A stretch of DNA of 64,000 nucleotides, taken from positions 124,001 through 188,000 of the forward strand of contig JAVLBP010000002.1 in NCBI GenBank assembly GCA_031581145.1, in the 5' to 3' direction. The translations under genes were made by a program, and so were the position numbers. Origin of the DNA: UBA8296 sp031581145 (lineage in GTDB: Bacteria; Bacteroidota; Rhodothermia; Balneolales; Balneolaceae). A model generated the notes under the pieces. It was not told the origin of the DNA and did not search any database. It worked only from the letters and a program-made list of their open reading frames with translations. Below are positions 1 to 9,519 of this stretch, one piece after another (within the stretch, counting starts at the first letter, position 1; each line of letters starts with the position of its first letter).

Positions 1-988
1 CTGGCTCTTCTTCCCCCTTAAACACGGGGTGTGGAAGTGGACGCCAAGGGTGTTCTTTGAGTGAATCAAACCCCTTCATGGTGGCAATCGACATAAGGTC
101 CGCCAAACCAATGGGTCCCTCCATACGGTAAATATCCCGCTCCTCGACTCGCAATTCCTTTTTTAAAAGATCTATGATATCGTCTGGAGTGCCTGCATCG
201 AGTTCTAATCGTACAATTTCGGCAAACCGCCTTTCACGCAATTCACCTGCGATCATCTCTAGCAGGTCTTCAGCCTCTTCCTCATTACGCTCAATATCCG
301 CGTTTCTAGTCACTCGGAATAGGTGTGTTGTCTCGACCTCCATCCCTGGGAAAAACGCAGCCATGTTGAGTCGTATGAGTTCGCTTGTCGATACCATAAT
401 GCGAGAGGAGTCAGTCTCCTCCATCACAACCCATCGAGGACGGTTGGCAGGAATCTTTATCCTGGCATAGAGTTTTTCCTCCGTCTTGGGGTGTCGCAAT
501 CGCACCATATAGGAACGACTTTGATTAGATATTGTTGGGAATGGGTGCGCCTCATCAATTGCCAACGGCGTAATAATGGGGTAGATCTGTGTTTTGAAAT
601 ACTCCTCAGCCTTAGCTTGTTGGGCCGGAGATAACTCTGCAAATGTCTTCAATTGAATGCCCTTTTCAGCCATTTGTGGCAAAAGCTCATCAAAATAACA
701 TGAGCGATAGGCTCCAATCATCTTCTGAACATCTTCACGGATCAGATCAAGCTGTTGATCAGGTGTCAACCCATCCACCGATAGATCTGTGACTCCTGCA
801 AGAAGCTGTCGTTTTAGGCCACCCACCCGTTTTTGAAAAAACTCATCGAGGTTCGAACACACAATTGAGATAAACTTGACCCGTTCCAGTAGCGGTCTCT
901 CACGATCTTGTGCAAGCGAGAGGACTCTCCAATTAAACTGAAGCCAGCTTAACTCGTAATTAAAAAAGTGATCGTGGGGTGTTGCCAT
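1..988 (-). CDS. ppk: Polyphosphate kinase 1, N-terminal part (cut by window edge)
   Basis: The minus-strand frame is open from an ATG at 988 to the window edge, about 329 codons. It reads as the N and head domains of polyphosphate kinase 1, the membrane-associated enzyme that reversibly polymerises the gamma phosphate of ATP into polyphosphate. The start MATPHDHFFNYELSWLQFN and the following SNLDEFFQKRVGGLK are typical of the Ppk1 N-terminal helical domain. A later stretch, ITPLAIDEAHPFPTISNQS, matches the family's conserved TP-D--HPFP segment. The catalytic histidine region and the C-terminal domains lie beyond base 1 and cannot be seen. The gene is divergent from ruvB across a 53-base spacer that must hold both promoters. 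Confidence 0.93.
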   Translation of the reverse strand, partial: MATPHDHFFNYELSWLQFNWRVLSLAQDRERPLLERVKFISIVCSNLDEFFQKRVGGLKRQLLAGVTDLSVDGLTPDQQLDLIREDVQKMIGAYRSCYFDELLPQMAEKGIQLKTFAELSPAQQAKAEEYFKTQIYPIITPLAIDEAHPFPTISNQSRSYMVRLRHPKTEEKLYARIKIPANRPRWVVMEETDSSRIMVSTSELIRLNMAAFFPGMEVETTHLFRVTRNADIERNEEEAEDLLEMIAGELRERRFAEIVRLELDAGTPDDIIDLLKKELRVEERDIYRMEGPIGLADLMSIATMKGFDSLKEHPWRPLPHPVFKGEEEP

Positions 989-1041
989 AGGCTAAAAGTT
1001 ACTTAGAAAGCGACGACTTTAAGTGTTAAATTCTCCTTACG

Positions 1042-2094
1042 ATGTCGAATCCACTCCTTGACCCATCACGACCAGACGATACACCACGAGAAGAGGTTGA
1101 TAGTACCATTCGTCCATCCAGAATGGATGAATTTATGGGGCAACAGAAGGTGGTTGAAAATCTGAATGTCTTCATTCAAGCCGCCAACAAACGTGGGGAA
1201 GCGCTCGACCACGTGTTGCTTTCTGGGCCGCCAGGTCTTGGAAAAACGACCCTGGCCTCCATCATTGCAAAAGAGATGGGTGGGCAGTTTCGACCTACCA
1301 CTGGGCCTGTCTTGGAGAAACCTGGAGATCTGGCCGGTATTCTTACACAATGTCAGCCTGGTGATATCCTTTTTATTGATGAAATCCACCGGCTTAATAC
1401 GGTGATCGAGGAGTATTTGTACTCTGCCATGGAGGATTTTAGGCTTGATATCATGATTGACTCCGGGCCGAATGCACGGAGTGTGCAAATCGATCTGAAT
1501 CCATTTACCCTCGTGGGGGCTACAACAAGAAAAGGGCTTCTGACTGCACCGTTGAGAGCACGTTTTGGGATTGATATGAGGCTTGATTATTACGATACGG
1601 AGCTTCTGCAACGAATTGTTCTTCGTTCAGCATCCATTTTGGGTTATGAGACCTCCGATGAAGGGGCTCACGAAATTGCTCGACGAAGTCGTGGCACCCC
1701 AAGAGTCGCGAATAGACTCTTACGACGGACGCGTGATTTTGCTGATGTCGAAAGTAAAGACATTATTGATGAACGCATTGCTGATAAAGCCCTCAATGCT
1801 CTAGATGTAGACAGGAATGGTCTGGACGATATGGATGCAAGAATTTTGCGAGCGATCATTGAAAATTACCGCGGTGGCCCTGTCGGTCTTTCTACCCTAG
1901 CTGTTGCAGCTGGGGAAGACAAAGGGACGCTTGAAGAGGTCTATGAGCCCTATCTCATCAAGCAAGGATATCTACAACGCACTCCAAAGGGGAGGATTGC
2001 AACAGATAAAGCATACACCTTGCTAGGAATCACGCCCCCTTCTATTCCAGGGACCAATGAACCTTCTACAGGCCCTACATTGTTTGACACATAA
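1042..2094 (+). CDS. ruvB: Holliday junction branch migration ATPase RuvB
   Basis: This encodes the hexameric AAA+ motor that drives branch migration of Holliday junctions with RuvA. It has Walker A GPPGLGKTT at residues 62-70, Walker B with DEIH at 113-116, the sensor segment GATTRKGLLTAPLRARFG, and a C-terminal winged helix (GGPVGLSTLA onward). At 350 aa it has the usual family length. The start ATG at 1042 is followed by the RPSRMDEFMGQ segment expected near the RuvB N terminus. ruvC and ruvA sit about 11 kb away behind fabI, so the ruv genes are split in this genome. Transcription diverges from ppk. Confidence 0.97.
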   Translation: MSNPLLDPSRPDDTPREEVDSTIRPSRMDEFMGQQKVVENLNVFIQAANKRGEALDHVLLSGPPGLGKTTLASIIAKEMGGQFRPTTGPVLEKPGDLAGILTQCQPGDILFIDEIHRLNTVIEEYLYSAMEDFRLDIMIDSGPNARSVQIDLNPFTLVGATTRKGLLTAPLRARFGIDMRLDYYDTELLQRIVLRSASILGYETSDEGAHEIARRSRGTPRVANRLLRRTRDFADVESKDIIDERIADKALNALDVDRNGLDDMDARILRAIIENYRGGPVGLSTLAVAAGEDKGTLEEVYEPYLIKQGYLQRTPKGRIATDKAYTLLGITPPSIPGTNEPSTGPTLFDT

Positions 2095-2167
2095 GTCAGC
2101 TGGATACTAAAGACTCATATTTTGCGTAGCTTTCTCATTCAACCCTAAGAACCTATTTTTCAACTCC

Positions 2168-3307
2168 ATGTCTACCACCTCTCTTTTTACCTCTGAGTCC
2201 GTGTCCGAGGGGCACCCAGATAAAGTATCTGATCAAATTTCCGACGCTATATTGGACGCGCTGTTGGAACAAGACCCTAACTCTCGTGTCGCAGTAGAAA
2301 CGCTCGTTACGACCGGCCTTGCCGTTGTATCTGGTGAGGTGACCACCAATGGATATGTCGATGTTCAGGAGGTTACAAGGGATGTTATCAAAGAGATTGG
2401 CTACACTAAAGCGTCGTATCGTTTTGATAGTGAGAGTTGTGGGGTTATCACAACCATTCATAAACAAAGTCCTGATATCGCCATGGGCGTCGACCGAGAG
2501 GGTGCCGGCGACCAAGGAATCATGTTTGGGTATGCAACTCGTGAAACACCTGAGCTGATGCCCATGACTCTTCAGTATTCTCATGACATTCTTAAAAAAT
2601 TGGCGTCAATCCGGAAAGAGACCTCTTTGATGCCCTACTTGGGGCCAGATAGTAAGAGCCAGGTCACTGTAGAGTATAATGATGACGGGTCTCCTAAGCG
2701 TGTTCATACCCTTGTCGTATCCACTCAACATGATGAGGATGTAGAACAGGCTCAAATTCAGGAGGATATCATTAAGAATGTTTTTTCAGAGGTGATTCCC
2801 TCACATCTTATGGATGATGATCTCATCTTGCACATTAACCCAACAGGTAAATTTGTCATTGGTGGCCCTCATGGGGACACTGGGCTCACAGGTCGTAAAA
2901 TCATTGTGGATACGTATGGCGGGCGAGGGGCTCATGGAGGTGGGGCATTCTCAGGGAAAGATCCATCCAAAGTTGACCGTTCTGCAGCCTATGCTGCTCG
3001 TAATGTGGCCAAAACCATTGTCGCAGCCGATCTGGCTGACGAGTGCTTAGTGCAGCTCTCCTATGCCATTGGAGTGGTAGAGCCCATTTCTGTTCATGTC
3101 GACACCAATGGAACAGGCAAAGCGTCTGATATTGAATTATCCAACGCCGTAAAGAAAGTTTATGATCTCACACCCTCTGGCATTATCAAAGCATATGACT
3201 TAAAACGCCCAATGTACCGCCAAACCGCAGCTTACGGGCACTTTGGGCGAGATCAGTTTCCATGGGAGAACGTCACACAAGCAGACGATCTCCATAATGC
3301 ATTATAA
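2168..3307 (+). CDS. metK: S-adenosylmethionine synthetase
   Basis: This is methionine adenosyltransferase, which makes SAM from methionine and ATP in the cytosol. The N terminus LFTSESVSEGHPDKVSDQIS carries the ATP- and Mg-binding HPDK. The hexapeptide-like segment GAGDQGIMFGYA and the glycine-rich P-loop-like region (GGPHGDTGLTGRK, then DTYGG) are intact. At 379 aa it has normal length. The 73-base gap from ruvB shows no recognisable SAM riboswitch. The last six bases overlap the 3' end of the converging M14 peptidase gene, so no spacer terminator separates them. Confidence 0.97.
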   Translation: MSTTSLFTSESVSEGHPDKVSDQISDAILDALLEQDPNSRVAVETLVTTGLAVVSGEVTTNGYVDVQEVTRDVIKEIGYTKASYRFDSESCGVITTIHKQSPDIAMGVDREGAGDQGIMFGYATRETPELMPMTLQYSHDILKKLASIRKETSLMPYLGPDSKSQVTVEYNDDGSPKRVHTLVVSTQHDEDVEQAQIQEDIIKNVFSEVIPSHLMDDDLILHINPTGKFVIGGPHGDTGLTGRKIIVDTYGGRGAHGGGAFSGKDPSKVDRSAAYAARNVAKTIVAADLADECLVQLSYAIGVVEPISVHVDTNGTGKASDIELSNAVKKVYDLTPSGIIKAYDLKRPMYRQTAAYGHFGRDQFPWENVTQADDLHNAL

Positions 3308-5965
3308 AGAGGGGCCAAACACCACCGAATTCACGGTGAGTCGCTGAGTCCCCATCCAAAACGCTCGGAAGTTCGGGTTATCGGCAAAAAGAATCACTTC
3401 TCCTCTACCGCTATTTTCCACGACGAGGGCTGCATGACCTGCAATCATCTCTTTGGATTCAGGGTGCATATATCCAGCCGCTAGTGGATCCTCTGTATAG
3501 ATTAATGGGGATGCATATGGATTATCTGGGACGACGAGCGCTCCATTTGAGTTTTTAAACAAGGGCATCCAGTTGTCTTGTGTATCGACACCATACAAAA
3601 GTGGGTGAGTAAAGTCGGCTTCCGCTTTAAAAATCGCTCCTCCAAGCGCTCTTGCACCACGATCATTCGACGCATTGGCATAGACCCCCCTGGCTGGGGT
3701 TTCCGTGGATGGTTCACGCTGCGTTGTTTCAGTAGAGTGAAGCCCCGCGCGTCGTGCCCATGATACGGCTCCTCGCTGTACAATCAAGGTACCACCACCT
3801 CGTACCCACGATTTCAGTCCATCTACCCACGGGGCATCCACAGAGCCCAAATAGGCTGTTGGTAAAAATACATGTGTATAGCCGTCAAATGATGATTCAT
3901 ACAATGCCGTATTGTCAAGGACTGTGACGGGAAGCTCCATCCGTTGATCAAACAAAAACCACATCTCACCAGCTTCATAACTACTTGTTCCCTCTCCCCC
4001 AAGAATTGCAACATTTGGTGCCTCAAGTGTAGCAATAGATGGACTCCCAAGATCAATTCCATCAAGTGCTAAACCACTACTTACCTCATGCACAGATACA
4101 TTGAATTGACTCGTTGCCTCCCTAATGATCTCCTGGGTGTGTTCTTTTCCATGGTCTTGCAATCCATATGGAATCCAGATAGATCCTGCCTCTAGTGGTA
4201 TTGTTTCATTACCAGACTGAAGCGTGGATCCCTTCATTAAAGCTTTTGTATGTACATCTTCTTGTTGAAGGTGGAACAGTAACGCAGGGGCATAGTAATC
4301 ATCCCAGCCAAATACAGCACCAACAGCCTCAGATGAGGGTGATACCGTTTTGAATTCCCCTTTCTGATCCAACCAATTTCTAGACCCTTCAATAGAACGG
4401 AGACTTAAAGATTCATAGTCTCTTCGATCCAGCTTGCCAAAAGGGACATCCATGGAATAAGGAAGAGTCCAAGCCGAAACATCATAGAATAGAGAGTCTG
4501 AAAATTGTGTTGATTCATCAAACAAAGAAAAGATTAACCCTGCTTGAGGTTGTTCTGTTGGAATGACCCATGCTTTGCCAGCTTCAAATGTCGATCCATC
4601 TACCGTCACTTGTTGGGCAAGTTCAAAGAATTCAATCTTTTGGTGATCAAAGATGTCGGCAATATGTGCATTTTTAGAGCCATCTTTGTGAGATCCAACG
4701 ATGTAGGCTTTCACCTCTTGGCTCTCTGCGCGATCTACATTAAACACTGCCGTTGTTCTCATAAAATCTAACAATTCCACACGCATAGATACTCCTGCTT
4801 CCCAACTGCTTAGCGAGGTTTCAACCTGATTTCGGATGGTTTCTGGAAAAGAGAGAAGTCCATGCTGTGAGTCTTGGAGATGGCCACGAGAACTTGCTTG
4901 CTCAAATAAAATCCCAATGGTTCCTTGCACGTCAGGAAATGTCGAACCCTTTCCATAATAGAAATCATCAAAACTCTCTTTACTGTAATAAAGTGTCCCT
5001 ATGTCATCAAGGCGTTTTGCATGGAACTCTGCAATCTTACCTGTTAATGACTGATTTAACTCACGCGTGCCTGGATTTGTTCTAGAGGGAATTCCAGGTT
5101 GGAAGAAATATGTGCTATTGGTACCCATTTCATGGTGATCCGTTAAAATATTGGGTGGAAACGATTGAAATGCACGAATTCGAGCTCGACTCTCTGGTTG
5201 AGTCACAGGAAGCCAATCGCGATTCATATCAAACCAATAATGATTGGTTCGTCCACCCGGCCAAACCTCATCATATTCTCGATGTCTGGAGTCTCCATTT
5301 GGATGCATTGATTTATGCATATTTGCCCATGTAGCAAAACGATTCAAACCATCGGGGTTAAGTGCTGGATCGAGCACGATAACGGACTGATCCAACATCC
5401 TTTCTACAGTTGGTCCTTGAGCTGCAGCCAAAAAGTAAGCCACTGCCAAGGCTGCATTGGATCCACTCGACTCATTACCATGAATGGAATAATTCATATT
5501 TACAACCACGGGCATCTCTTCCAAGGCAAGGCTAGAAGAAACCTCTGGATCGCGAAGATTTCGTTGATTTTGCTTGATTTGATCTAATTGAGCATGATTT
5601 TCAGCAGATGTAATAGTCAACTGAACAATAGGTCGATCCTCATGGGTTTTGCCAATCTGCTGAAATGTGACTCGATCACTCGTTTCAGCAATCTCTTCCA
5701 TCACCATGACCAATTTATCATGCGTTACATGCCATTTTCCGATAGGATGACCCATCACCTCTTCAGGTTTCACAACATCAGGGTCATAGGTTACCTCAGG
5801 TAAATAGGCCTCTACAGCCGCACCCTGCTGTGCAAGCTCAACAGATGAAAACGACCATGGTTGAGATGAAGGTAAATTTTGTGCTGACAGACTCTGCAGT
5901 CCAAACAAAAAGGCAATCCATAGAGAAGATTGGAATACCTGGGATATTTTTGGGTGATGTGTCAT
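3302..5965 (-). CDS. Secreted M14-family zinc carboxypeptidase, large
   Basis: The 887-aa protein begins with a hydrophobic signal peptide ending near SLSAQN, so it is probably exported. The first half is an M14 (carboxypeptidase A-like) domain. Zinc-ligand motif HGNESS follows MNYSI, the MNRDWLPVTQPES segment follows, the third ligand lies in DHHEMG, and the catalytic Glu is probably in FEQASSRG. The long C-terminal half looks like the glutamine-amidotransferase-like fold often attached to such peptidases in this phylum (VRGGGTLIVQRG). A paralogue with the same layout lies at 45464-48064. A likely role is digestion of extracellular peptides; the exact substrate cannot be inferred. Confidence 0.88.
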   Translation of the reverse strand: MTHHPKISQVFQSSLWIAFLFGLQSLSAQNLPSSQPWSFSSVELAQQGAAVEAYLPEVTYDPDVVKPEEVMGHPIGKWHVTHDKLVMVMEEIAETSDRVTFQQIGKTHEDRPIVQLTITSAENHAQLDQIKQNQRNLRDPEVSSSLALEEMPVVVNMNYSIHGNESSGSNAALAVAYFLAAAQGPTVERMLDQSVIVLDPALNPDGLNRFATWANMHKSMHPNGDSRHREYDEVWPGGRTNHYWFDMNRDWLPVTQPESRARIRAFQSFPPNILTDHHEMGTNSTYFFQPGIPSRTNPGTRELNQSLTGKIAEFHAKRLDDIGTLYYSKESFDDFYYGKGSTFPDVQGTIGILFEQASSRGHLQDSQHGLLSFPETIRNQVETSLSSWEAGVSMRVELLDFMRTTAVFNVDRAESQEVKAYIVGSHKDGSKNAHIADIFDHQKIEFFELAQQVTVDGSTFEAGKAWVIPTEQPQAGLIFSLFDESTQFSDSLFYDVSAWTLPYSMDVPFGKLDRRDYESLSLRSIEGSRNWLDQKGEFKTVSPSSEAVGAVFGWDDYYAPALLFHLQQEDVHTKALMKGSTLQSGNETIPLEAGSIWIPYGLQDHGKEHTQEIIREATSQFNVSVHEVSSGLALDGIDLGSPSIATLEAPNVAILGGEGTSSYEAGEMWFLFDQRMELPVTVLDNTALYESSFDGYTHVFLPTAYLGSVDAPWVDGLKSWVRGGGTLIVQRGAVSWARRAGLHSTETTQREPSTETPARGVYANASNDRGARALGGAIFKAEADFTHPLLYGVDTQDNWMPLFKNSNGALVVPDNPYASPLIYTEDPLAAGYMHPESKEMIAGHAALVVENSGRGEVILFADNPNFRAFWMGTQRLTVNSVVFGPSL

Positions 5966-6015
5966 AAATATTTCAAGGTTTGTTTAAAACGTACTCTGTG
6001 TTGTATGAATCGACG

Positions 6016-7026
6016 TTATTGACGGGATTGAATAGATCCACAAATCCATGCAGAAGTTTCATGGGTTTTGGCAATCGATAACACAGCATCCACGGATGTT
6101 TCAGGGACAATCGCCATACAACCAAGTCCCAAGTTGAACGCCTTCCTCATTTCGATATCTTCAATATTTCCCGTCTTTTGTATAAGTGAAAAAATGGGAT
6201 TCCATTGCCAACTTTGCCAGTCCATCACAAGCTTTTGGTCTTCAGAGAGTACCCGCGATGTATTTCCTTCAATTCCACCACCTGTAATATGTGAAAAAGC
6301 GTGCACTTCTGTAGACTGTAAACACTCTTGAATAATCGCCAAGTAAGATTTATGTATATGGAGAAGTGCCTCGCCAATACTTTCACCAAGCTCATCCACT
6401 TTATCAGTCACGTCATATTGATCAAATAAAACCTTACGAGCCAGAGAATACCCATTGGTGTGCAATCCTGTAGATTCAAACCCAATGCATATATCTCCCG
6501 TTTTAACCTTAGAGCCATCAAGAATCCTTGATTTATCCACAATTCCAACAATCGTACCCGCTAAATCAAATTCACCTTCTTTGTATAAATCTGGCATTTC
6601 AGCAGTTTCACCTCCAATGAGTGCAACATCATTCTCTTTGCAAGCAATAGTAAACCCATGTAGTACATCTGTGGCAATATGACTTTCTAAACGACCCGTG
6701 GAAAAATAGTCTAAGAAGAACAAAGGTTTTGCCCCACAGACGGCAATATCATTGACACAATGATTCACCAAATCTTGTCCGACAGTGTGATAAATATTCG
6801 ATTTGAATGCCACGAGTAGTTTCGTACCAACTCCATCTACACTACTTACCAATACAGGGTCCTCATATTGATCATTAGGTGCTTGAAAAAGACCTCCAAA
6901 TCCACCAATGGATGAGACGACTCCTGATGTATGTGTCTCCTCTATGGAATCCTTAATGGAAGAGACGACCTCCTCTCCCTTTTCAATATTGACACCAGCA
7001 TCTTTGTAGGTGAAAGGTTTCTTCAT
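6016..7026 (-). CDS. purM: Phosphoribosylformylglycinamidine cyclo-ligase (AIR synthetase)
   Basis: This enzyme catalyses the ATP-dependent ring closure that forms aminoimidazole ribonucleotide in purine synthesis. TYKDAGVNIEKG at the N terminus, VDGVGTK at residues 63-69, and the segment VNDIAVCGAKPLFFLDYF are diagnostic of PurM. The late GGGIEGN segment matches the conserved AIR synthetase loop. A GTG codon two codons upstream (7032) could also serve as start, but the ATG at 7026 gives the expected MKK-FTYKDAG N terminus and 336 aa. No other pur gene is adjacent. Its start borders the DnaA-box cluster, and the first box lies only 7 bases upstream of the ATG. Confidence 0.95.
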   Translation of the reverse strand: MKKPFTYKDAGVNIEKGEEVVSSIKDSIEETHTSGVVSSIGGFGGLFQAPNDQYEDPVLVSSVDGVGTKLLVAFKSNIYHTVGQDLVNHCVNDIAVCGAKPLFFLDYFSTGRLESHIATDVLHGFTIACKENDVALIGGETAEMPDLYKEGEFDLAGTIVGIVDKSRILDGSKVKTGDICIGFESTGLHTNGYSLARKVLFDQYDVTDKVDELGESIGEALLHIHKSYLAIIQECLQSTEVHAFSHITGGGIEGNTSRVLSEDQKLVMDWQSWQWNPIFSLIQKTGNIEDIEMRKAFNLGLGCMAIVPETSVDAVLSIAKTHETSAWICGSIQSRQ

Positions 7027-7428
7027 GTACACTTATCCACAGGCTTTATTGTTGTTTAAAAGGTATTAAAAAAAAGCTTTGTAATAGTAGGTTGGTTCAG
7101 TTTGGTGGACAACCAACTTGTACACATTCAAAATCTAATGTCTTTACAACATGTGTAAAAAATTGTTGATAAAGAAGAGACACTGAGTTGTTTTATTGAT
7201 ATCTATGCATCGATTAGCTCCGTTTTTACACAGCTGAACATAACTTACACATAAATAGACCCTAGAAATTCTGATGTTGATGATAAATTAGGTTGACCGT
7301 GTGCATAACAATCCTATGTTGTGGATAGACTAGCATAACATGAGTCGTCAGTTTATTGCCCACAACTTCTCCACAACTAGATTGAATTTATTCACAGCGT
7401 ATTCACATCCAAAAGCCAAACAAAAGCG
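7027..7428. other. oriC: Candidate chromosomal replication origin (DnaA-box cluster)
   Basis: No gene fits in this AT-rich interval of about 400 bases. I count five exact matches to the DnaA-box pattern TTWTNCACA: 7033-7041 (+, TTATCCACA), 7152-7160 (-), 7224-7232 (+), 7300-7308 (-) and 7388-7396 (+, TTATTCACA). At least five more 9-mers have one mismatch: 7118-7126, 7320-7328 (-), 7367-7375, 7399-7407, and the related ACTTACACA at 7243-7251 has two. A very AT-rich run at about 7044-7088 could unwind. A density this high is what a bacterial oriC shows. That the site is the active origin is inference, because dnaA itself is not in the window. Confidence 0.72.
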
Positions 7429-7869
7429 ATGAAAATCGTCCTTCAAAGAGTAAAAAAAGCAACAGTATACCCTGAAGGGGAAACCAAAAGGGGTATCGAT
7501 AAAGGTCTGTTGTTGTTTGTTGGTTTTGGTCACCAGGAAACCTTAGAGACTCTACAATGGATGTCTCAGAAAATATGTAGACTAAGAGTTTTTCCTGATG
7601 AAGAGGGAAAAATGAACCACTCTGTCAAAGATGTGCAAGGTGAGTTGTTAATTATTTCTCAGTTCACCCTTTATGGAGAAACGAAGAAGGGGACTAGACC
7701 AAGTTTTGTCCAAGCGGGCCCACCAGACAAGTCAAAAGTTTGGTATCAGCAGTTTATACAACTTTGCAAGGAGAGTGGTCTTCGAGTTGAATCGGGAACC
7801 TTTGGAGCCCACATGGAGATTGAATCCACAAACGATGGACCGGTGACATTACTTATAGAACGATCCTGA
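7429..7869 (+). CDS. dtd: D-aminoacyl-tRNA deacylase
   Basis: This is a homodimeric editing enzyme that hydrolyses D-amino acids from mischarged tRNAs. The N terminus MKIVLQRVKKATV, the active-site segment SQFTLYGETKKGTRPSF and the C-terminal NDGPVTLLIE (the Gly-cisPro-like dimer motif is NDGPVT) are typical, and 146 aa is the usual length. The ATG at 7429 is the natural start and lies 21 bases after the last DnaA-like box. It ends 11 bases before the converging adk gene. Confidence 0.96.
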   Translation: MKIVLQRVKKATVYPEGETKRGIDKGLLLFVGFGHQETLETLQWMSQKICRLRVFPDEEGKMNHSVKDVQGELLIISQFTLYGETKKGTRPSFVQAGPPDKSKVWYQQFIQLCKESGLRVESGTFGAHMEIESTNDGPVTLLIERS

Positions 7870-7879
7870 ATGGTTGTGT

Positions 7880-8440
7880 CTAGAGTGAGTCCACCACCGA
7901 TTGCACGCGAGCGAAAACTTCATCTACAGTACCGGTTCCAAGAATAGAGTAGACCGTCCCTTTTGATTCATAATAATCTTTCACGGGTGCTGTTTCTTTG
8001 CCATAAACATCAAGACGATGTTGAATTTTCTCTTCAGTATCGTCGCTTCTTCCCTCCCCTCTCGAGAGTAATCGCTGAACAAGCACATCATTGGGAACAT
8101 CAAGCATCATGAACGCATCAATAGAAGCATCCATTTCCTTCATTACATCCTGCAATCCTTCAGCTTGAGCAACGGTCCTTGGAAAGCCATCAAAAACGAC
8201 TCCTTCGGCAAATGCTGGTTTTTGGAGCTCCTCTTTCACCATATCTAAGACAATGGAATCAGGGACGAGCTCCCCAGCATCAAGGATAGATTTTACTTGC
8301 TTCCCAAGGGATGTCTCATTGCTTATGTGAGCACGGAACAAATTTCCAGTGGCAAGATGGCCTAGACCATATTCACTACACACCGTTTGAGCTTGTGTAC
8401 CCTTTCCAGCACCTGGTGGTCCAAATAATACCAGGTTCAT
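7880..8440 (-). CDS. adk: Adenylate kinase, short form
   Basis: The enzyme interconverts ATP plus AMP with two ADP. P-loop GPPGAGKGTQ lies at residues 7-16, the FDGFPRTVAQA AMP-binding segment follows, and the lid is a short loop at SRGEGRSDDTEEKI with no zinc-binding cysteines. At 186 aa it is the short type. It is the last gene of the rpsP-rimM-trmD-rplS-adk string. Its ATG overlaps the rplS stop (TAATG), suggesting translational coupling. Confidence 0.96.
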   Translation of the reverse strand: MNLVLFGPPGAGKGTQAQTVCSEYGLGHLATGNLFRAHISNETSLGKQVKSILDAGELVPDSIVLDMVKEELQKPAFAEGVVFDGFPRTVAQAEGLQDVMKEMDASIDAFMMLDVPNDVLVQRLLSRGEGRSDDTEEKIQHRLDVYGKETAPVKDYYESKGTVYSILGTGTVDEVFARVQSVVDSL

Positions 8441-8799
8441 TAGGCCCCCTTGTTTGGATCGCGTTCAGCGATACGTGCAGCCTTACCCGTCAAGTTACGT
8501 AGGTAAAAAAGTTTACTGCGACGCACTTTTCCGTATTTCTTTACCTCTATTTTGGCGATAAAAGGGCTGTACAATGGGAAAACACGCTCTACCCCAATGC
8601 TTCCTGACATTTTTCGAACAGTAAAGGCTTGGTTAGAGCCGCTCCCCTTACGGTTCAAAACGACACCTTGGTATTGCTGAATTCTCTCCTTATCGCCTTC
8701 TCTTACCCGATAATGTACATTTACCGTGTCACCTGAATTGAACTCAGGGATGTTTTCGTTGTTAATAACCGTCTTTTCGACGATATCTACTTTATTCAT
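8440..8799 (-). CDS. rplS: 50S ribosomal protein L19
   Basis: This is the ribosomal large-subunit protein at the 30S-50S interface. FNSGDTVNVHYRVREGDKER, then FPLYSPFIAKIEV and a basic C-terminal region (VRRSKLFYLRNLTGKAARI) match L19. At 119 aa it has normal length. It lies 21 bases after trmD and its stop overlaps the adk start by one base, so it is clearly in the same minus-strand operon. Confidence 0.97.
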   Translation of the reverse strand: MNKVDIVEKTVINNENIPEFNSGDTVNVHYRVREGDKERIQQYQGVVLNRKGSGSNQAFTVRKMSGSIGVERVFPLYSPFIAKIEVKKYGKVRRSKLFYLRNLTGKAARIAERDPNKGA

Positions 8800-8820
8800 A
8801 CGGTTCTCCTTATCAAAGGA

Positions 8821-9519
8821 TTATGGTTTTGATTGATACTTTTCAAACAAATCGGGTCGTACCCGTTTTGTAAGTTCTTCTGCTTGTTCTTGTTTCCACT
8901 GGCGGATTCGTTCGTGATCTCCAGAGCGCAAAATCGCTGGCACATCATGCCCTCTAAACGATGATGGTCGCGTGTATATAGGTCCTTCCAGCAAGCCATC
9001 TTGAAAAGAGTCTGTCAGAGCGCTATCGACATCGTTTAGTGCATTAGGCAACAACCGAACGATAGCATCGACAATACACAATGCTGGAAGCTCTCCTCCT
9101 GAGTAGACGACATCTCCGAACGAGTACTCTTTAGAGATTAAATGGTCTCTCACTCGTTGATCTACCCCCTTATAATGACCACAAAGAAGGATAAGATGAG
9201 ATTCTAATGAAAGCTTTGTTGCCTCTTCTTGATCAAATGGAATACCCTGTGGGCTCGTGTAAATCACAAAAGGCTTTGTGTGCCCTGCGTCTTCTCCTAT
9301 ACGATCCACTGCATCAAAAATAGGCTGTGGCGTAAGAACCATGCCAGCACCACCGCCGTAAGGAATATCATCAACCTTTTTATGTTTGTCGGTGGAATAA
9401 TCATGTAAATCGTGTGTTTTAATGTCCACGAGATTTCGCTCTTGGGCTCGGCCCACGATACTATGAGTAAGAGGGCTTTGGAGCAAAGAGGGAACCGATG
9501 ACAGCAGATCAATTCTCAT
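8821..9519 (-). CDS. trmD: tRNA (guanine-N1)-methyltransferase TrmD
   Basis: SAM-dependent enzyme that makes m1G37 in tRNAs reading CNN codons, preventing +1 frameshifting. The DDIPYGGGAGMVL segment and the trefoil-knot SAM site (LILLCGHYKGVDQRV, then YSGGELPALCIVDA) are intact. At 232 aa it has near-normal length. Its ATG overlaps the end of rimM by four bases. The order rimM-trmD-rplS is the classic bacterial arrangement. Confidence 0.97.
   Translation of the reverse strand: MRIDLLSSVPSLLQSPLTHSIVGRAQERNLVDIKTHDLHDYSTDKHKKVDDIPYGGGAGMVLTPQPIFDAVDRIGEDAGHTKPFVIYTSPQGIPFDQEEATKLSLESHLILLCGHYKGVDQRVRDHLISKEYSFGDVVYSGGELPALCIVDAIVRLLPNALNDVDSALTDSFQDGLLEGPIYTRPSSFRGHDVPAILRSGDHERIRQWKQEQAEELTKRVRPDLFEKYQSKP

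Noticed and set aside
2095..2167. Possible SAM riboswitch upstream of metK
   Set aside because: The 73-base gap is too short and shows no K-turn or paired core of a SAM-I, SAM-II or SAM-IV riboswitch.
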